Source of the DNA: Alphaproteobacteria bacterium
GTDB taxonomy: Bacteria; Pseudomonadota; Alphaproteobacteria; Rhizobiales; Xanthobacteraceae
DNA length: 12,746 bases
NCBI GenBank assembly: GCA_005884465.1
Contig: VAZH01000072.1
Span: 1 to 12,746 of the forward strand
Reading direction: 5' to 3'
Within the stretch, counting starts at the first letter, position 1. Each line of letters starts with the position of its first letter. Below are positions 1-6,054 of the stretch, one piece after another. Below the pieces are notes generated by a model that saw nothing but the letters and a program-made list of their open reading frames with translations, had not been told where the DNA came from and searched no databases. Position numbers and translations under genes: made by a program.

Positions 1-288
1 TCCCGAAACCGTAATTTGCGATATGGCTGCGGATGGCTGCTCCATGGAACCTATCAGAGAGCAACGATTGGAAGAAGCCCGTCGCGAAATCAAAGTTCCG
101 TTGCGTTATCATCAAGATAAGCACTTGCGCCGGTTTTTGGAAGGCTGCCCTGCGAATCACGCCATGCTTTCACCCTGTTCAATTTGGAGGCCGGCCGGAA
201 AAGGGGCCTCGCTGGCACTTTCCCTGCTTGTCACTACCTAGGTGAGGTCCCCGCTGAAGGGCTGCAGCAACGCCCACACAGGAATTTT
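1..288. other. gene-free left edge, upstream of the DedA gene
   Basis: No gene is supported here. The first ~180 bases are visibly less GC-rich than the rest of the window. One plus-strand frame stays open from the left edge to 241, but its translation has no recognisable domain, no ribosome-binding site and no family resemblance, so I do not call it. A short tandem ATGGCTGC repeat lies at 23-40 and an 8-bp palindrome ACCTAGGT at about 236-243. The promoter of the DedA gene must lie here or further left, but I see no convincing -35/-10 pair. Confidence 0.4.
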
Positions 289-960
289 GTGGCTTCACTT
301 TTCGATCCATTGATTGCGTTTGTGTCGGCACATCCGGAGCTTGCCTATCTCACGGTATTCCTCGCCGCCCTGCTGGAAGCCGTTCCAGTGGTGGGCTCGG
401 TCATTCCAGGCTCGACCATCATCTTCGCGCTGAGCGCGCTGATACCCGGCGGCGAGTTGCGGCTCGAGTGGGTGCTGGCGGTTGCGGTCGCCGGCGCGTT
501 GCTCGGGGATGGATCGGCGTTCTGGATCGGACATCGCGCCCAGCGCGAAATCTTAAGCTCCTGGCCGCTGTCGAACTATCCGAACGTGGTGGCGCAGAGC
601 GAGGCCTTCTTTCATCGCTGGGGTGCGCTAGCGGTATTCTTTGCGCGCTTCGTGCCCCCGATCCGCGCCTTCGTGCCAATCACGGCGGGCGCGCTCGGCA
701 TGTCGCCACCGCGTTTTTTCGCCGTGAACATCTTGGCGGTCCTGTTGTGGGCGCCCGCGCACGTGCTGCCGGGGGTGCTGGCGGTATCCGCGCTGCACGA
801 ATATGCCGGTATTCCCCATCATACCGGGATCGGCAAGCACTACTGGATGCTGGCTGTGATCGGCGGTGCGTTGATTGTCGCGCTGGTGGTCTGGGTTATC
901 CGCCGCGGGCATGGCGGAGGCGCGATCGAGCCGGCGAAATCCGTTCGCAGGAAGCCCTGA
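289..960 (+). CDS. DedA family inner-membrane protein
   Basis: A 223-residue integral membrane protein of the DedA (SNARE-associated/VTT) family. Family members are linked to membrane homeostasis, lipid carrier flipping and proton-dependent transport; the substrate of this one cannot be read from sequence. Visible family features are an N-terminal hydrophobic helix followed by LLEAVPVVGSVIPGST (residues 28-43, with the conserved Glu30), GDGSAFWIGHRA (73-84), and FFARFVPPIRAFVPITAG (117-134), whose arginines R120 and R126 are typical. A last helix lies at about 187-204. I chose the GTG at 289 because AGGAA sits 4-5 bases upstream and the family begins at this point; the longer frame from ATG 184 adds 35 residues that do not resemble DedA. 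The gene converges on the helix-turn-helix citrate synthase with only 28 bp between the stops. Confidence 0.88.
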   Translation: MASLFDPLIAFVSAHPELAYLTVFLAALLEAVPVVGSVIPGSTIIFALSALIPGGELRLEWVLAVAVAGALLGDGSAFWIGHRAQREILSSWPLSNYPNVVAQSEAFFHRWGALAVFFARFVPPIRAFVPITAGALGMSPPRFFAVNILAVLLWAPAHVLPGVLAVSALHEYAGIPHHTGIGKHYWMLAVIGGALIVALVVWVIRRGHGGGAIEPAKSVRRKP

Positions 961-988
961 CAGTCGATATCCGTCCGGTCCGTAAATC

Positions 989-2212
989 TCATGGCCTGCT
1001 GACAGCCGGGCTGCGTCCCGGCGCCGGACCGACATAGCGCGCGCGCGGGCGGATCAGCCCGCCATGCCGCAATTGTTCGCACGCATGCGCGATCCATCCG
1101 ACGGTGCGCGCCATGGCAAACAGCACCAGTTCGTTGCCGGGCGCCAGACCCAGCGTATGCACCAACACCGCGAGCGCGTAGTCGATATTGACGAACTCGC
1201 CGGTCGCCTCCGCAATGCGCTCCGGAATTTCGGTTGTGAGCTTCTGCGCCGCGCCGGCGCGCGACAAGGCTTGCAGCAAGGCGTGAGCGCGGGGATCGCC
1301 GTGCTTGTAGACGCCATGCCCGAAGCCCGCGAAACGCTCGCCCAGCGCAACGCGCTCGCGGATGACGGGGGCCACATCGCCATCGACAAGCGTCTTCACC
1401 AGCTGCGCTGCCAACACGCCCGCACCGCCATGTTTCGGGCCTTTCAACGCCACCAGGCCGGCAATGATCGCATCATAGAGATTCAGTCCGGTCGATGCCG
1501 CGCACCGCACGGTAAAGGTCGAGGCGTTCAGTTCATGGTCCGCCAGCAGCACCAGGGCACGGCGGATCAAATCGGCGGCGTGCTTGTTGTCCGGCGCCCA
1601 TGCCTTGGCGATCTGGAGATGAAGCGGTTCGCCCGATGATGTGCCGTTCAGCATCGTCGCGATCACCAGACGCAGGATGCGGCCGCCAACCATCGCGCGC
1701 CCCTCGGCGGCGCGGGTAAAAGCGCGCGGATCGGCGCTCGCGGCCAGCGCCAGCACGGCGATCGTGCGATCGATCGGCGCGGCATGGCGCGCGGCGTCCG
1801 CGATCGCGCGCATCTCGCCGGATACCAGCGGACAATTGTCTTGGGAAAACGGATCGACGCCGGCGACATCCCACAGCAACGTCGCGGCATGTTCGAGCGT
1901 GTCCTTTTCCGCCAGCTCGATGCAGTTCACGCCGCGGTAAATCGGGCCGTCCTCGGTGATGGTCGCAATCGCGGAATCCATCACCGGCAGATCGGCATCG
2001 AAACTCCTGAGGCCGCGCGGCTCCGGCGAGGGCGTGCGCCGTTGCTTGAGAAGGCGGACGTCCTCCGCCCGATAGCGATGGCTTCGCGAATCCGACGACG
2101 GCTCGGAGCGGATCAATCCGCGACTGACATAGGCGTAGAGCGTGGCCGGCGAGATCGCTAGTTCGGCAGAGGCCTCGCGGGCGGAGAGGTAAAGCGCAGC
2201 GGATTTTTTCAT
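989..2212 (-). CDS. citrate synthase-like protein with N-terminal MerR-type helix-turn-helix
   Basis: A 407-residue protein joining a DNA-binding domain to a citrate synthase fold. Residues 8-57 (YLSAREASAELAISPATLYA, then RGLIR and RSHRYRAEDVRLL) match the MerR/excisionase winged-helix pattern. Residues ~85-395 are citrate synthase: ADHELNAST (His226), KGPKHGGAG (His261), the signature GFGHGVYKHGDPR (His299) and VNIDY (Asp344), so the catalytic His-His-Asp triad is intact. The expected reaction is oxaloacetate plus acetyl-CoA to citrate, or a 2-methylcitrate variant. The HTH-citrate synthase architecture is known from other proteobacteria, but its regulatory role is, to my knowledge, poorly characterised. 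No Shine-Dalgarno precedes ATG 2212. A second citrate synthase-like gene is divergent, with palindromes between the two. I infer an autoregulator or metabolite-sensing repressor/activator that may also be an enzyme. Confidence 0.88.
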   Translation of the reverse strand: MKKSAALYLSAREASAELAISPATLYAYVSRGLIRSEPSSDSRSHRYRAEDVRLLKQRRTPSPEPRGLRSFDADLPVMDSAIATITEDGPIYRGVNCIELAEKDTLEHAATLLWDVAGVDPFSQDNCPLVSGEMRAIADAARHAAPIDRTIAVLALAASADPRAFTRAAEGRAMVGGRILRLVIATMLNGTSSGEPLHLQIAKAWAPDNKHAADLIRRALVLLADHELNASTFTVRCAASTGLNLYDAIIAGLVALKGPKHGGAGVLAAQLVKTLVDGDVAPVIRERVALGERFAGFGHGVYKHGDPRAHALLQALSRAGAAQKLTTEIPERIAEATGEFVNIDYALAVLVHTLGLAPGNELVLFAMARTVGWIAHACEQLRHGGLIRPRARYVGPAPGRSPAVSRP

Positions 2213-2248
2213 ATTGATTTACATAATCAAGATTGATCAATCTGTCGA
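2213..2248. promoter_or_regulatory. candidate operator/promoter between the divergent citrate synthase genes
   Basis: A perfect 14-bp palindrome AGATTGATCAATCT lies at 2230-2243. Immediately beside it, TTGATT (2214-2219) and AATCAA (2225-2230) form a second inverted repeat with a 5-bp spacer, so the same half-site appears four times in about 30 bp. Read on the minus strand, TCGACA (2248-2243) and TATGTA (2225-2220) could be a -35/-10 pair with a 17-bp spacer almost filled by the palindrome. This is where MerR-type regulators bind. Transcription would then start about 2213-2212, at the ATG itself, in keeping with the absence of a Shine-Dalgarno. The symmetry is seen directly; the operator role and the promoter are inference, and the -10 match is weak. 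Confidence 0.5.
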
Positions 2249-2285
2249 GAGGGCCGACTTTAGGGGCGGCAGAAGGAGACCGACC

Positions 2286-3374
2286 ATGAATATGCAGCTT
2301 TCCAAGACGCCGATCGGGCTGGACGGCGTCCCCGCCGCCGAGACGGTGCTCAGCCACGTCGATGGCGAGCGCGGCGAACTGATCATCGCCGGCGAACGCG
2401 TCGGCGTTCTCGTGGGCAAAACCGGCTTCGAGGGGGTGACCGCGCGGCTCTGGAGCGGAGCAACGGGCCAGCCGGTGGGCGAGGCCGCCGTGCGCGCCGT
2501 CCTGGGCGAAGCCCGACAACGCGCCTTTGCGCGGCTGCCGGACTTGCTGGAAATTACCCGCGGGCTGTCGATCGTCGATGGCTTTCGTGCCGCCATCGCG
2601 GGACTCCGCGCGGAAAACGGATTGCAGCACGAGGCCACGATTGTCGGCGCGTTTCCGGTGATCGCCGGCGCGCTGGTGCAGCGCGCCAAGGGCTGTGACC
2701 CCGTCGCGCCCGATCCGACGCTCAGCCATGCCGCCGACACGCTGTCGATGCTGCTCAACCGCAAAGCCAGCACGCCCGAGGTCGCGGCGCTCGACGCTTA
2801 TTTCGTCACAGTGTGCGATCACGGCATGAATGCATCGACCTTCGCAACGCGCGTCGTGGCCTCGACCCAGGCCGACCTGTTCGCGGCGGTGACGGCGGGA
2901 TATTGCGCGCTGACCGGACCGCTTCACGGCGGCGCACCGGAGCCGGTGCTGGAAATGCTTGATGCCATCGGCACAAGCGAGCGAATCAAGCCGTGGGTCG
3001 ACGGCGCGTTGGCGCGCGGCGAGCGGCTGATGGGTTTTGGCCACCGGATCTATCGCGTCCGCGACCCGCGCGCGGATGTGCTGAAGGGCGCGATCGGGCG
3101 GCTCGCTGGCGGCGGCACCGATCTTCCATTCGCGGGCGAAGTCGAGACCTATATCCGCGAGGCGTTGCGGCGGAAGAATCCGGACCGTCCGCTCGATACC
3201 AATGTGGAGTTCTTCACCGCGATCCTGCTCGATGCGCTGACGATCCCGCGCCAAGCCTTCACGCCGATCTTCGCGGCTGCCCGGTCCGCGGGATGGACCG
3301 CGCACGCCCGCGAGCAGCAGCGGGGCGGGCGGCTGATACGACCAAGTTCGGCCTATATCGGCCCGATGCCTTAA
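2286..3374 (+). CDS. citrate synthase-like protein (citrate/2-methylcitrate synthase family)
   Basis: A 362-residue citrate synthase family enzyme, shorter than type II E. coli GltA and without its N-terminal extension. Family marks are CDHGMNAST (His179), TGPLHGGAPEPV (His214) and the signature MGFGHRIYRVRDPR (His253). The third catalytic position reads TNVEFF, so Glu308 stands where Asp is usual (NVDF). Minor citrate synthases such as Bacillus CitA are recalled to carry Glu here too, so activity is possible. The C-terminus has GWTAHAREQ and an RP-x-S/R-type tail. ATG 2286 is preceded by AGAAGGAGA with 7 bases between GGAG and the start, which decides it over the TTG at 2214 that lies inside the palindromic region. 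It is divergent from the HTH-citrate synthase and is the likely regulatory target. It is probably not the main TCA enzyme; substrate unresolved. Confidence 0.88.
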   Translation: MNMQLSKTPIGLDGVPAAETVLSHVDGERGELIIAGERVGVLVGKTGFEGVTARLWSGATGQPVGEAAVRAVLGEARQRAFARLPDLLEITRGLSIVDGFRAAIAGLRAENGLQHEATIVGAFPVIAGALVQRAKGCDPVAPDPTLSHAADTLSMLLNRKASTPEVAALDAYFVTVCDHGMNASTFATRVVASTQADLFAAVTAGYCALTGPLHGGAPEPVLEMLDAIGTSERIKPWVDGALARGERLMGFGHRIYRVRDPRADVLKGAIGRLAGGGTDLPFAGEVETYIREALRRKNPDRPLDTNVEFFTAILLDALTIPRQAFTPIFAAARSAGWTAHAREQQRGGRLIRPSSAYIGPMP

Positions 3375-3407
3375 GTATTAGAGGGCGGCGAGCTATCATC
3401 TCCGCCG

Positions 3408-3522
3408 TCGTTCCTGCGAAAGCAGGGACCCATAACCCCTGATGCGTCTTGTTATAGAAGGCGTTGACCACTGCGCCCCAAGCTGGCCGCGGCGTATGGG
3501 TCCCCGCTTTTCGCAGGGGCGA
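3408..3522. repeat. long palindromic intergenic repeat (REP/BIME-like)
   Basis: Two imperfect inverted arms of 27-28 bp flank a 60-bp centre. The left arm (3408-3434) runs from TCGTTCCTGCGAAA to GGGACCCATA. The right arm (3495-3522) is its reverse complement with a few substitutions and one extra A (TATGGGTCCCCGC to CGCAGGGGCGA). Repeats with this CCTGCGAAAGCAGGGACCCATA-like core are scattered through Bradyrhizobium-type genomes, from memory. It lies between the convergent ends of the second citrate synthase and the J-domain gene, so as RNA it could fold from either strand and help end transcription. Confidence 0.75.
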
Positions 3523-3535
3523 GGAGAGGAGAAGC

Positions 3536-4189
3536 TCAGCTCGCGCCGCGCACCACAGTTTTAAGATAATTATACGCCTTGATGATTTCGATCAGGCGAT
3601 CTTCGGTGGAGCGGTCGCCGCCATTGGCGTCGGGATGGTGCTGCTTCACCAGCGCCTTGTATTTCGCCTTGACGGTCTCGAGCGTCGCATCGGAGCCGAG
3701 CCCCATCACCTGCAGCGCCTTGCGCTCGGCGTTGAATACCTTTCGGGTTTCGACCTTGGCCTCCGCATTCGGACCTGGCCGCCAGCGACCGCGGCCATTG
3801 AGCTCGCTGAACATGGAGAACGGATCGGAGGCGCCTTCCAGATCCGCCTCAGCGCTACCTTTGCCCCGCTTGGCGCTGGTATTGGCGCCCATTTTCCAGG
3901 TCGGACGATGGCCGGTCAGCGCATCCTTCTGATAACGCGCAACCGCGTCGGCATTCATGCCCTGGAAGAAATTGTAGGAGTGGTTGTATTCGCGGACGTG
4001 ATTGAGACAAAAGTGCCAGTATTCCTTGTCGTTGGTCCGGCCCTTGGGCGCGCGGTGCGGCCCCTTGTTCTTGCAGTCCGGCCATTCGCACATGGCGGAG
4101 GCTTCGCGCGCCTGCGCCTGCTGCTTCGCGCTCAGCTTGTTGGGCTTGATGCGAATGGAGTCGAAGAATTTTGATGAATCGATCGGCAT
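3536..4189 (-). CDS. J-domain (DnaJ-like) protein with N-terminal Cys/His motif
   Basis: A 217-residue protein with its J domain at the C-terminus (about 156-212) rather than the N-terminus as in DnaJ. The diagnostic HPD tripeptide is at 185-187 in KQHHPDANGGD, followed by a helix ending IIKAYNYLK. This should stimulate the ATPase of a DnaK-type Hsp70; the client is unknown. The N-terminal part has CEWPDC (Cys34, Cys39), then HFCLNH (His59, Cys61, His64), which could bind zinc; this is inference. There is no Gly/Phe region or CxxCxGxG repeat, so it is not DnaJ itself. It is divergent from the bolA-family gene, a pairing I recall from related alphaproteobacteria, where cobS/cobT commonly lie downstream; here a citrate synthase pair occupies that side. 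No clear Shine-Dalgarno precedes ATG 4189. Confidence 0.88.
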   Translation of the reverse strand: MPIDSSKFFDSIRIKPNKLSAKQQAQAREASAMCEWPDCKNKGPHRAPKGRTNDKEYWHFCLNHVREYNHSYNFFQGMNADAVARYQKDALTGHRPTWKMGANTSAKRGKGSAEADLEGASDPFSMFSELNGRGRWRPGPNAEAKVETRKVFNAERKALQVMGLGSDATLETVKAKYKALVKQHHPDANGGDRSTEDRLIEIIKAYNYLKTVVRGAS

Positions 4190-4227
4190 GGCTGACTATG
4201 ACAACGCAATGCGAAAAGCTTCAAGTC

Positions 4228-4256
4228 TTGACATTGCAAATACCTCACTGTCGATG
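4228..4256 (+). promoter_or_regulatory. weak candidate promoter for the bolA-family gene
   Basis: A perfect -35-like TTGACA lies at 4228-4233 in the 88-bp gap between the divergent J-domain and bolA-family genes. The hexamer 17 bp downstream (TCGATG, 4251-4256) is a poor -10, so the call rests on the -35 and on position. Transcription would start about 4263, just before the ACGGAG ribosome-binding site at 4265-4270. Confidence 0.3.
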
Positions 4257-4277
4257 CGGCATTGACGGAGCGCGGTC

Positions 4278-4574
4278 ATGGACGTATTTGCCGTCGTCAT
4301 GAGCACCAAGGACCTTATCACAAACAGGTTGCGCGAAGCTTTCACCCCCGAAAGCCTCGACGTCACGGACGAATCACATCTGCATGAAGGCCATGCCGGC
4401 CACCGGCCGGGCGGCGAGACGCATTTCAGGGTTTATATCGTATCGCCGGCGTTCCAGGGGAAGAGCCGGATTGAGCGTCACCGCATGATTAATGCGGCGC
4501 TATCGGCGGAACTCGCAGGTTCCGTGCACGCGCTGGCGATACATGCGCAGGCGCCGGGGGAAGCGGCATCCTAG
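4278..4574 (+). CDS. BolA family protein
   Basis: A 98-residue (or 91-residue) BolA-fold protein. BolA proteins work with monothiol glutaredoxins in iron-sulfur cluster handling and iron regulation, and in some bacteria affect cell shape and biofilm. Family motifs are DESHLHEGHAGHRPGGETHF (31-50), RVYIVSPAFQGKSRIERHRM (51-70) and VHALAIHA (83-90), which holds the C-terminal His used as a cluster ligand in BolA-glutaredoxin complexes. ATG 4278 has ACGGAG seven bases upstream. An in-frame ATG at 4299 (MSTKDLITNRL) matches the usual family start better but lacks a ribosome-binding site, so the start is ambiguous. The gene is divergent from the J-domain gene and convergent with the CNNM/CorC gene, with a two-hairpin repeat starting 5 bp after the stop. 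Confidence 0.9.
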   Translation: MDVFAVVMSTKDLITNRLREAFTPESLDVTDESHLHEGHAGHRPGGETHFRVYIVSPAFQGKSRIERHRMINAALSAELAGSVHALAIHAQAPGEAAS

Positions 4575-4578
4575 CCGG

Positions 4579-4710
4579 CATGCCCCGCGCAAGCGGGGTA
4601 TGCCGTACCCGAGGCATCACGGCTTGAGCACAGCGGCGCGGCGTCCTGGATCGTCCGCTGTAGCCTGTCATCGGGCGGTGCGTTGCGCCGACCCGTTGGC
4701 GGACGATGAC
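4579..4710. repeat. two-hairpin intergenic repeat, copy A, with a 36-bp insert in hairpin 2
   Basis: Hairpin 1 is CATGCCCCGC (4579-4588), loop GCAA, GCGGGGTATG (4593-4602). After a 47-bp linker sharing blocks such as CCCGAGGC and GGCGCGGC with copy B (12202-12331), hairpin 2 has stem ATCGTCCGC (4650-4658) and GCGGACGAT (4699-4707). Its loop is filled by a 36-bp element at 4662-4697 that starts AGCCTGTCATCGGGCGG and ends GCGCCGACCCGTT. The same element, reverse-complemented, sits in hairpin 1 of copy B. The repeat lies between the convergent bolA-family and CNNM/CorC genes, so hairpin 1 may also act as a transcription stop. No coding function. Confidence 0.8.
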
Positions 4711-4724
4711 GACGGCAATGACGC

Positions 4725-6032
4725 CTAAAACGCGGTCCCGGCCCGCTTCGGCTTTTTCTCCTCGACCTCGGCCTCGCGCGCCACCGGCACGATCCGCAGC
4801 GCGGTGATGCGGTTGCGCTCCCGGCGCAGCACGCGGAAGCGGAAGCCATGAAAGGTAAAACTCTGGCCGCGTTCCGGGATCGAGCGCGCCTCATGAATCA
4901 CCAGGCCCGCAACCGTGGTCGCCTCCTCATCGGGAAGATGCCAGTCCATCGCGCGGTTGAGATCGCGGATCGGCACCGAGCCGTCGACCACCACCGAGCC
5001 GTCGGGCTGGGCGCGGACGCCCGCCACCACCACATCGTGCTCGTCGGAAATATCGCCGACGATTTCCTCCAGAATGTCCTCCAGCGTCACCATGCCTTCG
5101 ACTTCGCCGTATTCGTCGACCACCAGCGCGAAATGAGTCTTGCGGCGACGGAAGGCCTTGAGCTGTTCTGATACGGGCCGCATTTCCGGCACGAACCACG
5201 GCGGCAGCGCGATGGTCGAGACGTCGATCCGCGATGTATCGCCTTCGGCGGCGCGAATGGCGCGCAACAGATCTTTTGCATGCAGCACGCCGATGATGTT
5301 TTCGGGCTTCTCGCGCCACAGCGGAATCCGTGTGTATTCGGTGGCCAGCACCTCGCTCACCAGCTCTTCCGGCGGCAGGTCGGCATTGATCATCACCATT
5401 TCGGTGCGGTGAACCATCACGTCGGAGACCTGAAGCTCGCGCAGATCCAACAGCCCGCCGAACATGTCGCGGTCGTGCTTTTCGACACCGCCCTCGTGGT
5501 GGAGGAGATCGACGGCGCCGCGCAACCGCTCTGTCGGCGACAGAATTGCCTGGTTGGCGCCGATCTTGATACCGAGCGCCTTCATCAGCAGCCGGACGAT
5601 CGCCTCGATAATGGTGAGCAGCGGTCCCAGCAGGTACACCATCACCTTCATCGGACGCGCGACCAAGAGCGCCACGCGGTCCGGCGCGTTGATGGCGATG
5701 GTCTTCGGCAGCACCTCGGCGAAGATCACGACCATCGCCGTCATCACCGCGGTGGCATAGAGCACACCCACCTCGCCGAACCAGGCCGTGAAGATACTGG
5801 TCGCCAGCGCCGAGGCGCCGATGTTGGCGATGTTGTTGCCGAGCAGCAGCGCGCCAATCAACCGCTCGCGCATGGCGAGCAGACTAGAGACGACGGCGGC
5901 TTCGCGATTGCCCTGCTTCGTCAGCCGCAGCATGCTGGCGCGCGAAGCCCCGGTCAGCGCCGTCTCGCTCGCCGCGAAGAACGCGGAGACCAGCAGCAAG
6001 AAAATGACAATGGAGAATGCAAGCCAGTCCAT
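4725..6032 (-). CDS. HlyC/CorC (CNNM) family transporter with CBS pair
   Basis: A 435-residue membrane protein of the CNNM/CorC family, associated with Mg2+ (and Co2+) efflux or homeostasis. The DUF21/CNNM domain covers about 1-190, with hydrophobic helices near 3-20, 60-80, 90-108 and 125-150 and the motifs AASETALTG (20-28), LLGNNIANIG (63-72) and AEVLPKTIA (105-113). A CBS pair follows (about 203-330), including the conserved VVDEYGEVEGMVTLEDI (304-320), which may bind adenine nucleotide and Mg2+. A CorC/HlyC C-terminal domain lies at about 340-418, then a charged tail. It is not a hemolysin, despite older family names. The start lies 22 bp after the aroB stop on the same strand, so it is probably the last gene of an aroK-aroB-CNNM operon. 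No strong Shine-Dalgarno is visible. The ion specificity is inferred from the family. Confidence 0.92.
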   Translation of the reverse strand: MDWLAFSIVIFLLLVSAFFAASETALTGASRASMLRLTKQGNREAAVVSSLLAMRERLIGALLLGNNIANIGASALATSIFTAWFGEVGVLYATAVMTAMVVIFAEVLPKTIAINAPDRVALLVARPMKVMVYLLGPLLTIIEAIVRLLMKALGIKIGANQAILSPTERLRGAVDLLHHEGGVEKHDRDMFGGLLDLRELQVSDVMVHRTEMVMINADLPPEELVSEVLATEYTRIPLWREKPENIIGVLHAKDLLRAIRAAEGDTSRIDVSTIALPPWFVPEMRPVSEQLKAFRRRKTHFALVVDEYGEVEGMVTLEDILEEIVGDISDEHDVVVAGVRAQPDGSVVVDGSVPIRDLNRAMDWHLPDEEATTVAGLVIHEARSIPERGQSFTFHGFRFRVLRRERNRITALRIVPVAREAEVEEKKPKRAGTAF

Positions 6033-6054
6033 CAGGTTACAATCACTCTAGAGC

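Noticed and set aside
23..241. Possible small gene or gene end at the left edge (frame open from position 2)
   Set aside because: No family resemblance, no ribosome-binding site, and an overlapping alternative frame that is equally open; base composition alone is not enough.
1533..3305. 590-codon open frame on the minus strand
   Set aside because: It runs antisense to the second citrate synthase and then out of frame through the HTH-citrate synthase and its divergent promoter. It is an artefact of GC-rich codon bias, with Arg/Ala-rich translation and no domain.
4571..4894. Minus-strand frame through repeat copy A
   Set aside because: The translation is that of the palindromic repeat plus an out-of-frame part of the CNNM gene. 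Such frames recur wherever the repeat occurs and are not genes.
4725..6032. Hemolysin
   Set aside because: Older HlyC/TlyC names persist for this family, but the DUF21-CBS-CorC architecture is a metal-ion transport family and nothing indicates a toxin.
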